From: an uncultured Succinatimonas sp.
GTDB taxonomy: Bacteria; Pseudomonadota; Gammaproteobacteria; Enterobacterales; Succinivibrionaceae
Assembly: GCA_905201175.1 (NCBI GenBank)
Contig: CAJKNC010000045.1
Span: 1-12,671 of the forward strand
Direction of reading: 5' to 3'
Length of the DNA stretch: 12,671 nucleotides
Position 1 is the first letter of the stretch. Each line of letters opens with the position of its first letter. The notes under the pieces were generated by a model. That model saw nothing but the letters and a program-made list of their open reading frames with translations. It had not been told where the DNA came from and made no database searches. The translations under genes and the position numbers were made by a program. Shown here piece after piece: positions 1 through 7,127 of this stretch.

Positions 1-359
1 GCAAGCAGCAGTTGACTGGGCAAACACATCATCGCCAGTCCCACGGTAGCATCAATGGCTCCCATGGCCTTGGCCGATGCCGCAAAGGCCCCCGCCAGAA
101 TAAAGATCCAGACCATCAGCATGATATTCTTGTTGGCCGCTCCCAGCGAATACTGCAGGATACGGTCGTTCAGCGACAGTCCTTTGGTCGTAATTACCGC
201 AAAGATAGAAGATATCAGAAAGGCAATTGCTATAGGAATCTTGTAGAAATCATTAATAATCAGAGAGACAACAAAATAAAGCAAAAAGAAAACGACCAGA
301 GGCATCAATGCCCACCCATTGGGCTTATTCACTATAGGGGTCAGTTTATTTAATTCCAT
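1..359 (-). CDS. nhaC: Na+/H+ antiporter, NhaC family (N-terminal part, runs off the window)
   Basis: Reading the minus strand from the ATG at 357-359 gives 119 codons that stay open to the left edge, so only the N-terminal quarter or so of a roughly 450-residue protein is present. It begins MELNKLTPIVNKPNG, has hydrophobic segments at about residues 17-36, 41-57 and 78-95, and carries the stretch ILAGAFAASAKAMGAIDATV (about 87-106), which I recognise from Bacteroidetes NhaC-type antiporters. The family is an inner-membrane Na+/H+ exchanger used in sodium and pH homeostasis. No Shine-Dalgarno precedes the start; the sequence there is T-rich, as is usual in Bacteroidetes. A Bacteroidetes-style promoter lies about 70 bases upstream. 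Leucine is mainly CTG, unlike the genes to the right of 1260. Family assignment is from remembered similarity; the start and orientation are read directly. Confidence 0.8.
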   Translation of the reverse strand, partial: MELNKLTPIVNKPNGWALMPLVVFFLLYFVVSLIINDFYKIPIAIAFLISSIFAVITTKGLSLNDRILQYSLGAANKNIMLMVWIFILAGAFAASAKAMGAIDATVGLAMMCLPSQLLL

Positions 360-429
360 ATTCAAAAAAAAACCAATATTCCCGTCCGGGATTTTCCTAT
401 TGTTAGATTATAAAGATAAATACAGGGTG

Positions 430-461
430 CAAAATTAACAGATTATATCCGGAAGCACAAG
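430..461 (-). promoter_or_regulatory. Putative Bacteroidetes-type promoter of nhaC
   Basis: On the minus strand, TAATTTTG (430-437) matches the Bacteroidetes -7 box TAnnTTTG exactly. It is followed by CACCC, a common start-site context in that group. CTTG (458-461) lies 20 bases upstream and matches three of four bases of the -33 box TTTG. Transcription would start near 425, giving a leader of about 65 bases before the nhaC ATG. No sigma70-like TTGACA/TATAAT pair is visible here. Confidence 0.6.
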
Positions 462-644
462 ATTTTCCCTAAAAGTTTAAGAATTGTAAATAAATGAATC
501 CCTGCCGATACCGCTGATAAAGTGTCCCATAAAGACGAAACATTTATTCTCCGGAGGCGGCAGATACCCTCACCTGCCCGCAGAAAAAAGAAAGCATCCG
601 CAGAAAGAAAAATCCATCCACTGCCCGATTTCATTGCTCAGCAC

Positions 645-685
645 CGTGGTTTTATTAATCCGCGCCGTTAACTGATAAAACCACG
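645..685. repeat. Inverted repeat, 11-base perfect arms
   Basis: CGTGGTTTTAT (645-655) is repeated in inverted orientation as ATAAAACCACG (675-685), with a 19-base spacer. Neither side has a T-run typical of an intrinsic terminator. It lies in the gapA-nhaC spacer and could be an RNA hairpin or a protein-binding site. The sequence does not decide between them. Confidence 0.6.
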
Positions 686-836
686 ACGGCAAGCCAGTTA
701 TACTCCCTGTTGCCTGAAAAATACGACGAGGTTACGGAAACTTATTCTCCGGATACTTGAAAAGAATATTCCCTTATACACCCTCGTACCACCGACCGGT
801 ACGCAGTCCTCCACCCCAGTTCCGCCGGAAGCATAC

Positions 837-868
837 AAAAAAAGGCCGCCCGGAAAACGGACGGCCTT
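837..868 (-). terminator. Intrinsic terminator of gapA
   Basis: On the minus strand an 11-base stem with one mismatch (858-868 with 842-852) closes a 5-base loop and is followed by seven T residues (complement of 837-843). It starts 23 bases after the gapA stop codon, the normal position for a rho-independent terminator of that gene. Confidence 0.9.
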
Positions 869-890
869 CGCTATATGGTCAATTAACTGA

Positions 891-1901
891 TTAGCAGTTT
901 ACAGAAGCCATGTGAGCGATCAGATCCAATACTTTGTTAGAGTAACCGATTTCGTTGTCATACCAAGAAACCACTTTAACAAATGTATCAGTCAAAGCGA
1001 TACCAGCTTTAGCATCGAAGATAGAAGTGTGAGTGTCACCCAAGAAGTCAGAAGAAACAACTGCATCTTCAGTGTAACCCAGAATACCCTTCAATTCGCC
1101 TTCAGAAGCTTCCTTCATAGCAGCGCAGATTTCAGCGTAAGTAGCCGGTTTAGCCAAGTTAACAGTCAAGTCAACTACAGATACGTCCAAAGTCGGAACA
1201 CGCATTGACATACCAGTCAATTTACCGTTCAATGCAGGGATAACTTTACCTACAGCCTTAGCAGCACCAGTAGAAGAAGGGATGATGTTGCCAGCAGCAC
1301 CACGGCCACCACGCCAATCCTTTAAGGACGGGCCGTCAACAGTACGCTGAGTAGCAGTAGTGGAGTGAACGGTAGTCATTAAGCCCTGCTCGATGCCGAA
1401 CTCGTCATTGATAACCTTAGCTAAAGGAGCTAAGCAGTTGGTGGTGCAGGAAGCGTTAGAAACGATGTCCTGGCCAGCATAGGTGTTGTTGTTAACGCCC
1501 ATTACGAACATCGGGGTAGCATCCTTTGAAGGAGCAGACATAACAACACGCTTAGCACCAGCCTGGATGTGCTTACGGGCTAACTCATCGGTTAAGAAGA
1601 AACCAGTGGACTCAACTACGTAGTCAGCACCGATGTCGCCCCACTTGAGGTTAGCAGGATCGCGCTCTGCAGTGACACGAATCTCGTTGCCGTTAACAAC
1701 TAAATTGCCATCCTTAACTTCAACGCTGCCGTTGAAAGGGCCGTGCATGGTGTCATACTTTAACATATAAGCCATGTAGTCAGGCGGGAGAAGGTCGTTG
1801 ATACCAACTACCTGAATGCCAAGTTCCGGACGATAGATAGAAGCACGGAATACGAAACGACCAATACGGCCAAAGCCATTAATACCAACTTTAATAGTCA
1901 T
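891..1901 (-). CDS. gapA: Glyceraldehyde-3-phosphate dehydrogenase (mosaic gene)
   Basis: This 336-residue protein is the usual length for the cytosolic glycolytic enzyme that converts glyceraldehyde-3-phosphate, NAD+ and phosphate to 1,3-bisphosphoglycerate. GFGRIGR (residues 10-15 region) is the NAD-binding loop, SNASCTTNC (148-156) carries the catalytic Cys152, and H179 in TVHST is the catalytic base. The C-terminal signature WYDNEIGYSNKVLDLIAH (313-330) is complete. A GGGTGA at a spacing of 8 and a TTGACA promoter precede the ATG; a terminator follows the stop. The frame is intact, but codon use switches abruptly near residues 215-219. Residues 1-218 use Leu TTA 8 of 12, with no TTG or CTG; Lys AAG 9 of 10; Glu GAG 6 of 8. 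Residues 219-336 use Leu TTG 9 and CTG 2, with no TTA; Lys AAA 6 of 8; Glu GAA 6 of 6. The gene is therefore probably joined from two organisms. Confidence 0.97.
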   Translation of the reverse strand: MTIKVGINGFGRIGRFVFRASIYRPELGIQVVGINDLLPPDYMAYMLKYDTMHGPFNGSVEVKDGNLVVNGNEIRVTAERDPANLKWGDIGADYVVESTGFFLTDELARKHIQAGAKRVVMSAPSKDATPMFVMGVNNNTYAGQDIVSNASCTTNCLAPLAKVINDEFGIEQGLMTTVHSTTATQRTVDGPSLKDWRGGRGAAGNIIPSSTGAAKAVGKVIPALNGKLTGMSMRVPTLDVSVVDLTVNLAKPATYAEICAAMKEASEGELKGILGYTEDAVVSSDFLGDTHTSIFDAKAGIALTDTFVKVVSWYDNEIGYSNKVLDLIAHMASVNC

Positions 1902-2496
1902 AGTTTATGTCACCCGTAGTGTAACAATTAAAAAAAAAATTAACAGTGAATAAGATACTCTGTTTCACGTTTTTGTCAAGATACAGAGCCTTTTTGAAAA
2001 CTTTTTTCTTAATGGAAATTTTGCTTTTTGCAGCTTAAATTTTTTATTTAAGAAAAACTAAGGCTTTGTATGTTCTAATTTTAACCCGAGTTAGGCAGTT
2101 TTTTATCAATAAAATATGTTTTTTTGTTTAAATTTTTTTTTGAAAAATTTTTTTATCTAGAAAATATTTGCTTAGGCGGCTTATTGAGCTGCATTTATTT
2201 TGAGCTTGCCTGAAAGCCTTCTATTTTTATTCTGCTTATGATCAGGCTTTCTTTAAATTGAGCAAACAATTTTGCTTTCAGATTTATTTTAAATCGCTTA
2301 ATAAAAATATATCTGCAATTCTTTGTTATGTATTTTCTTAAAATTTTAAAAAAAATACCTTATTGCCTTTCAAATACGCTACCGCTTCTCAGTTTTTGAT
2401 AACAGATTTCAAGTAGAATAGTAGAGTTGCAGGTATATTCCGCATAATAATTTTGTGTATATAAATTTTCAATGTAGCTTTCCAGGAGAAAAGATC
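1902..2496. promoter_or_regulatory. AT-rich divergent intergenic region between gapA and malQ
   Basis: Nearly 600 bases with long T and A runs and no plausible gene. It contains the gapA promoter on the minus strand and must hold the promoter of the malQ-glgB-glgX operon, but I cannot pick that one out confidently. The motif TTGAGC recurs at 2184, 2200 and 2258, the first two being seven-base copies (TTGAGCT) 16 bases apart. An 8-base inverted repeat GAAAGCCT/AGGCTTTC (2212-2219 with 2244-2251) lies among them. These could be regulator sites for the glycogen operon. Confidence 0.5.
1952..1979 (-). promoter_or_regulatory. Sigma70-type promoter of gapA
   Basis: On the minus strand a perfect -35 box TTGACA (complement of 1974-1979) is separated by 16 bases from TATCTT (complement of 1952-1957), a fair -10 box. 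The start site would fall near 1945, giving a leader of about 45 bases with an A/T tract and GGGTGA before the gapA ATG. A consensus -35 box fits a highly expressed glycolytic gene in a proteobacterium. Confidence 0.65.
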
Positions 2497-4692
2497 ATGA
2501 TTGATATTCAGTCGCTAGCAGATCAATGCGGGATTGCACGTGAATATTATGATGTGACCGGAAAAACAGTCGTAATAGATGAACAAAAGCGCTCTCAGGC
2601 ATTATCCCTGTTAGGCTATCCTATTGATGATGAGCAAGCTCTTTTAAAGAAATTAAAAGCTCAGGAGATTGAGCCTTATGAGAATATGCTCGATTACGTA
2701 ACTGTTTGGCGTGACGGCGATTATCCTTTTATTTATTTAAGGACAAGAGCTGATTTAGATGCAAATGCTACTGTATGCTGGACCTTAGAGACTGAAAACG
2801 GCGAGCGCTATACCGATACTTTGCCTTTAGAAGAAATAGAAATTGCTGACTATAAGACAATACAGGGCGTGGAATATGACATTAGAAGACTGATTATTGA
2901 TAAGGATCTGCCTTACGGCTATCACCGTTTTAGCTTCAACTTGACTGCAGCCTACGGAATCTATAACTCAATAGTCATGTCTTTAATCAAGGCTCCTCTT
3001 AAAGCCTATGATGCTCAAGAATTTTTAGACGGCAAAAAGGTTTGGGGCGTAAGCGTGCAGCTGTATGCCTTGCGTTCGCGCCATAATTGGGGTGTAGGCG
3101 ATTTTGGCGATCTTAAGCTGTTACTGAGGCAGATTGCTCGTCAAGGCGGTCATTTTGTAGGATTAAATCCTTTGCATGCAGGATATCCGGCAAATCCGGA
3201 TCCTTATTCAGTAAGCCCTTATTCTCCTTCATCAAGAAATTGGCTGAATATTATTTATATAAATGTAGAAGATATTCCTGAATATTCTGAATGCAAAGAG
3301 GCTTATGAGCTGGTGAATTCTAAGGCTTTTCAGCAGCAGCTTAAGGCTTTAAGACAGAGGGAATATGTTGATTACCGCGGAGTTTTGGATTTAAAGCTTA
3401 AGGTAATTAAAAAAATCTTTGATAAGCAGCGTATAGATGATAAGCGCACCAACCGCGGCCGCGAATTTTTAAAATTTATCGAAGAAGGCGGTCAGAGCCT
3501 GCTGGATATGGCAACTTATGATGCTCTGCAGGCAAGCTTATATGCAAAGGGCGTCGATGCCGGCGGCTGGCAGGCCTTCCCGCGGGAATATCATTCATCC
3601 TTATCGCCATTTGTGGAAAACTGGCGCAATGAGCATTCTCGGGAAATCCGTTTTTACTGTTATTTGCAATTCTTAGCTAAAGAGCAGCTGCATGCTGCCT
3701 ATAAGATAGCAACTGAAGAAAAAATGATCATAGGCCCTTATCGCGATTTAGCTGTAGGCGTAGCCTCAGGAAGCTGCGATGTTTGGTCAGATCATGACAA
3801 TCTTTACTGTAAGGACGCTTCAATCGGAGCTCCGCCGGATCCTTTAGGTCCTTTAGGTCAGGTATGGGGATTAGCGCCTATGTCGCCAAAAGCCCTGCAG
3901 CGGGTGGCATATAAGCCGTTTATTGATTTATATCGACGTAATATGACAGACTGCGGCGCACTGCGTATTGATCATGCGGCAGGATTGAATCGCTTTTGGT
4001 GGACAAAGCAGGGCCAGACTGCAGATCAGGGCGCCTATGTAGCTATGCCTATGCATGATTTGCTGGGAATTATTGCCTTAGAGTCGCAGCGTCACAAATG
4101 CATAATTATTGCTGAAGATTTGGGTACTATTCCCAATGAATTGCGCGTGGCTTTAAGTGAGCTTGGAGCTTATTCCTATAAATTATTCTTCGGCGAGAGA
4201 GCCAATGACGGCGGCTTTATAGATCCTAAGCTTTATCAGCCTCATGCAATGTCTGCTTTGACTACTCACGATATGGCAACTATTAAGGGCTGGTGGCAGG
4301 GCGATGATCTGAGCTTGGGAGTGCGTCTTAATGTCTACACTCAAGAAGAGGCCGATAAGCTTAAGATTGACAGAGAGAATTCCAAGCAGCGCATCTTAGA
4401 CAGCATGCACGGCTTAGGCTCAATAGGCAATGATATCGGCTTTTATGCTAAAGACGTGCCTTATTCACAGGATCTGGTAACCGGAATGCAGGTGCATATG
4501 TGCAGAGGGTCATGCACTCTGTACAGTTCGCAGCTTGAAGACTGGATTGGTGTTGAAAAACCGGTAAATGTTCCTGGAACTTACAGAGAATACCCTAACT
4601 GGAAGCGAAAGCTTACTGCAGATTTAGAAGATATTTTTAATAACGATTACGTTTTGAAACTTTGCAAGTCGATGACAGCGGCTCGCAAATAG
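2497..4692 (+). CDS. malQ: 4-alpha-glucanotransferase (amylomaltase), GH77
   Basis: This 731-residue cytoplasmic enzyme moves alpha-1,4-glucan segments between maltodextrins and releases glucose. The three GH77 catalytic residues are visible: D492 in ALRIDHAAG, E540 in IIIAEDLG, and D592 in LTTHDMAT. Other family hallmarks are SPYSPSSRNWLN (240-251), GAPPDPLGPLGQVWG (444-458) and the C-terminal NVPGTYREYPNWKRKL (691-706). The N-terminal 170 or so residues form the accessory domain seen in the long E. coli-type MalQ, which has about 694 residues. I chose the ATG at 2497 because AGGAG lies at 2484-2488, 8 bases upstream; the in-frame GTG at 2455 has no ribosome site. It is the first gene of an operon with glgB (17-base gap) and glgX. 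Codon use matches the first two thirds of gapA. Confidence 0.96.
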   Translation: MIDIQSLADQCGIAREYYDVTGKTVVIDEQKRSQALSLLGYPIDDEQALLKKLKAQEIEPYENMLDYVTVWRDGDYPFIYLRTRADLDANATVCWTLETENGERYTDTLPLEEIEIADYKTIQGVEYDIRRLIIDKDLPYGYHRFSFNLTAAYGIYNSIVMSLIKAPLKAYDAQEFLDGKKVWGVSVQLYALRSRHNWGVGDFGDLKLLLRQIARQGGHFVGLNPLHAGYPANPDPYSVSPYSPSSRNWLNIIYINVEDIPEYSECKEAYELVNSKAFQQQLKALRQREYVDYRGVLDLKLKVIKKIFDKQRIDDKRTNRGREFLKFIEEGGQSLLDMATYDALQASLYAKGVDAGGWQAFPREYHSSLSPFVENWRNEHSREIRFYCYLQFLAKEQLHAAYKIATEEKMIIGPYRDLAVGVASGSCDVWSDHDNLYCKDASIGAPPDPLGPLGQVWGLAPMSPKALQRVAYKPFIDLYRRNMTDCGALRIDHAAGLNRFWWTKQGQTADQGAYVAMPMHDLLGIIALESQRHKCIIIAEDLGTIPNELRVALSELGAYSYKLFFGERANDGGFIDPKLYQPHAMSALTTHDMATIKGWWQGDDLSLGVRLNVYTQEEADKLKIDRENSKQRILDSMHGLGSIGNDIGFYAKDVPYSQDLVTGMQVHMCRGSCTLYSSQLEDWIGVEKPVNVPGTYREYPNWKRKLTADLEDIFNNDYVLKLCKSMTAARK

Positions 4693-4709
4693 AGAGGAGA
4701 AAACAAGTA

Positions 4710-7103
4710 ATGATAATCGATGATTTAAATAACGCAAGAGTAGGCAAGCCTTTTGAAACCTTGGGATTGCAGCCCTTGGATAAAGGCTACATTTTGCGTG
4801 CTTGGTTACCAGGAGCTCACAGCGTTGAGGTTTTATCCTTAAAAGATTCAAAGCATATTTGCAATTTAAATTGCGTCAATCAGGATGGCTTATTTGAATC
4901 TACTTTGACTGATTGCACAGCTCCTTTCCACTACAAATTCAATGTTGCTTATGACAACAGCAATATTGAGGTTATTGATCCTTATCAGTTCCGTGATGAA
5001 GCTTATTATGGCTTAAATACCATGAACGAGGATCCGCAGAACATTTATAAGACCTTAGGCGCTCAATTAATTGAGGTTGAGATCGATGGCGTTTTAGTTA
5101 AAGGCACCAAGTTTGCCGTTTATGCTCCGTCAGCAACTTCTGTAAGCGTTATTGGCGATTTTAACTTCTGGGATGGCCGCCGTCATCCGATGGCCCGCTC
5201 TTTATTAGGACACTGGGTTTTATTTGTTCCAGGTCTGCAGGCAGGTCAGAGATATAAGTATGAAATCAAGGATCCTAACGGCAACCGCTTGCCGCATAAG
5301 GCAGATCCTGTGGGCTTTTTCCACGAGCAGTATCCGTCATTTGCCTCAATCATATCAGATCATACCACTTATACCTGGCATGATGATGAGTGGCGCAAGT
5401 CTCAGTATAACAACAAGTTAGAGCAGCCTATTTCTATTTATGAGGTCCATTTAGGCAGCTGGAAGCATAAAGACAACGGCAAGAGCCTCAGCTATCGCGA
5501 GCTTGCAGTTGAATTAGTCAATTACTGTAAGGAGATGGGCTATACCCACGTTGAGCTTTTGCCGATTATGGAGCATCCATTCTCCGGCTCCTGGGGCTAT
5601 CAGCCTACGGGCTTATTTGCTCCGACGAGCCGTTTTGGCAGCATTGACGATTTCAAATTCTTTGTTGACAGCTTCCACCAGGCAGGCTTAGGCGTTATCT
5701 TAGACTGGGTTCCGGCACATTTCCCGACCGACGCCTTTGGCTTAGCCCGCTTTGACGGTACCTGCCTGTATGAATATGAAGATCCTCGCCGCGGCTGGCA
5801 TCCGGACTGGAATTCTTTAATTTATGACTTTGGCCGAGATACCGTAAGACGCTTCTTAATTGCTTCTGCTTTAATTTGGCTGGATCTTTTCCATATTGAC
5901 GGCTTGCGCGTGGACGCTGTAGCTTCTATGCTGTATTGGGATTATTCTCGTAAGGCAGGCGAATGGATCCCTAATGTTGACGGCGGCAATATCAATTATG
6001 AGGCTGTAAGCTTCTTAAAGTGGTTTAATGAGGAAGTTTATAAAAAATTCCCGAATTCGATGACCATTGCCGAAGAATCTACCGCCTTTAAGGGCGTTTC
6101 AAGACCGACCTTTACCGGCGGCTTGGGCTTTGGCTTTAAGTGGAATATGGGCTGGATGCACGATTCTCTGGAATATATGGCAACCGATCCTTTCTTCCGC
6201 AAGTATCATCACGGCGAAATGTCCTTCTCGATGATTTATGCTTATAATGAGAATTTCATCTTGTCGATTTCTCATGATGAGGTAACTCACGGCAAGCATT
6301 CGCTATTATATAAGATGCCAGGCGATGAGTGGCAGCAGGCTGCCAATTTGCGTGCATATTTAGGTTATCAGTATGCACATCCAGGCAAGAAGCTGAACTT
6401 TATGGGATCTGAATTCGGTCAGGGCTCTGAATGGAATAATGACGGTCAGCTGGACTGGTGGCTGCTTAAATACAGCAAGCATCAGGGCATCCAAAAGATG
6501 GTCAAAGACTTGAATGCCATTTATAAGAGCGAGAAAGCTATGTGGCAGAATGATTATGATCCGTCCTGCTTTACCTGGCTTGATGTAAATGATGCCGAGC
6601 ACAGTATCTTTGCCATGCTGCGCACCACTAAGGACGGTGATGATTTTATTGCTGTTTCCAATTTTACTCCGGTGCCTTATATTGCTTACCGTTTAGGCGT
6701 GCCGAAACCTGGAACTTATGAGGTAATCTTTGATTCTGACAGTAAGGAGTACTGGGGCAGCGGTTATGGCACAGGCTTAGATAAGATTGTAGCTTCAAAT
6801 ATTTCGTGGCAAAATCAATATCATTCAATCGTTTTGGATTTGCCGCCGTTAGCAACAGTCTTTGTAAGACGTGTTAAGGAAGACAAGACTGTCAATAAGC
6901 AGGAGGCTGTTGACGCAAAGCCTGTAGATTCAGCTGCAGCTGAAGTCAAAGCAGAGGAGAAGGCTCCTGAGAGTGCTATTAATGCTCAGAATGAAGCTTC
7001 AGCCAAGACTCAGGCCAAGCCCAAGGCCGGCTGCGCAAGAAAAACAGCTGCTCGTGCCAAGACTTCTCGCAAAACTGCCAAGCGTCAAATTAAGGCTAAA
7101 TAA
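4710..7103 (+). CDS. glgB: 1,4-alpha-glucan branching enzyme, GH13, with a basic C-terminal tail
   Basis: This 797-residue enzyme cuts alpha-1,4 glucan chains and re-attaches them as alpha-1,6 branches in glycogen. It has two N-terminal beta-sandwich modules (about 10-100 and 125-215), then YEVHLGSW (244-251) opening the catalytic barrel. Region I is DWVPAHF (332-338). Region II is LRVDAVAS with nucleophile D402, region III is IAEES with acid/base E455, and region IV is ISHDEVTHG with D523. The amylase C-terminal domain ends at LPPLATVFVRR (711-721), where the roughly 728-residue E. coli protein also ends. Here about 75 more residues follow: first Ala/Glu/Lys-rich, then a strongly basic run with ARKTAARAKTSRKTAKR (776-792). 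The ATG at 4710 follows AGGAG (4695-4699); an upstream in-frame TTG at 4662 would overlap malQ and lacks a site. The family assignment is secure; the tail's role is unknown. Confidence 0.97.
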   Translation: MIIDDLNNARVGKPFETLGLQPLDKGYILRAWLPGAHSVEVLSLKDSKHICNLNCVNQDGLFESTLTDCTAPFHYKFNVAYDNSNIEVIDPYQFRDEAYYGLNTMNEDPQNIYKTLGAQLIEVEIDGVLVKGTKFAVYAPSATSVSVIGDFNFWDGRRHPMARSLLGHWVLFVPGLQAGQRYKYEIKDPNGNRLPHKADPVGFFHEQYPSFASIISDHTTYTWHDDEWRKSQYNNKLEQPISIYEVHLGSWKHKDNGKSLSYRELAVELVNYCKEMGYTHVELLPIMEHPFSGSWGYQPTGLFAPTSRFGSIDDFKFFVDSFHQAGLGVILDWVPAHFPTDAFGLARFDGTCLYEYEDPRRGWHPDWNSLIYDFGRDTVRRFLIASALIWLDLFHIDGLRVDAVASMLYWDYSRKAGEWIPNVDGGNINYEAVSFLKWFNEEVYKKFPNSMTIAEESTAFKGVSRPTFTGGLGFGFKWNMGWMHDSLEYMATDPFFRKYHHGEMSFSMIYAYNENFILSISHDEVTHGKHSLLYKMPGDEWQQAANLRAYLGYQYAHPGKKLNFMGSEFGQGSEWNNDGQLDWWLLKYSKHQGIQKMVKDLNAIYKSEKAMWQNDYDPSCFTWLDVNDAEHSIFAMLRTTKDGDDFIAVSNFTPVPYIAYRLGVPKPGTYEVIFDSDSKEYWGSGYGTGLDKIVASNISWQNQYHSIVLDLPPLATVFVRRVKEDKTVNKQEAVDAKPVDSAAAEVKAEEKAPESAINAQNEASAKTQAKPKAGCARKTAARAKTSRKTAKRQIKAK

Positions 7104-7127
7104 TCATGATTAGTTAAGGAGCTCAGT

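Larger units (their letters stand above)
360..836. other. Non-coding spacer between gapA terminator and nhaC
   Basis: About 480 bases with no convincing gene. The region is clearly richer in GC than the spacer at 1902-2496. It holds the nhaC promoter (430-461), an 11-base inverted repeat (645-655 with 675-685), a smaller inverted repeat CGTACC/GGTACG (785-790 with 798-803), and a 12-base direct repeat TTATTCTCCGGA (544-555 and 742-753). A 63-codon minus-strand frame at 443-634 overlaps the promoter and has no recognisable protein character. Confidence 0.6.

Noticed and set aside
12..353. Plus-strand open frames opposite the left-edge gene
   Set aside because: The minus strand encodes a convincing NhaC antiporter start; the plus frames are low-complexity shadows.
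443..634. 63-codon minus-strand open frame in the gapA-nhaC spacer
   Set aside because: It overlaps the nhaC promoter, has no ribosome site and shows no recognisable protein features.
912..1208. 98-codon plus-strand frame opposite gapA
   Set aside because: It is antisense to a strongly conserved gene, with no ribosome site and no recognisable family.
2261..2276. Small hairpin AGCAAA-CAAT-TTTGCT
   Set aside because: A six-base AT-rich stem in an AT-rich spacer is expected by chance and has no terminator or riboswitch context.
2427..2448. TTGCAG and CATAAT as a malQ promoter
   Set aside because: The spacing is only 10 bases, far too short for a sigma70 promoter.
2455..2496. GTG start for malQ 42 bases upstream
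   Set aside because: It has no Shine-Dalgarno, while the ATG at 2497 has AGGAG at the right distance.
4662..4709. TTG start for glgB inside malQ
   Set aside because: It would overlap malQ and lacks a ribosome site; the ATG at 4710 has AGGAG and gives a normal GlgB N-terminus.
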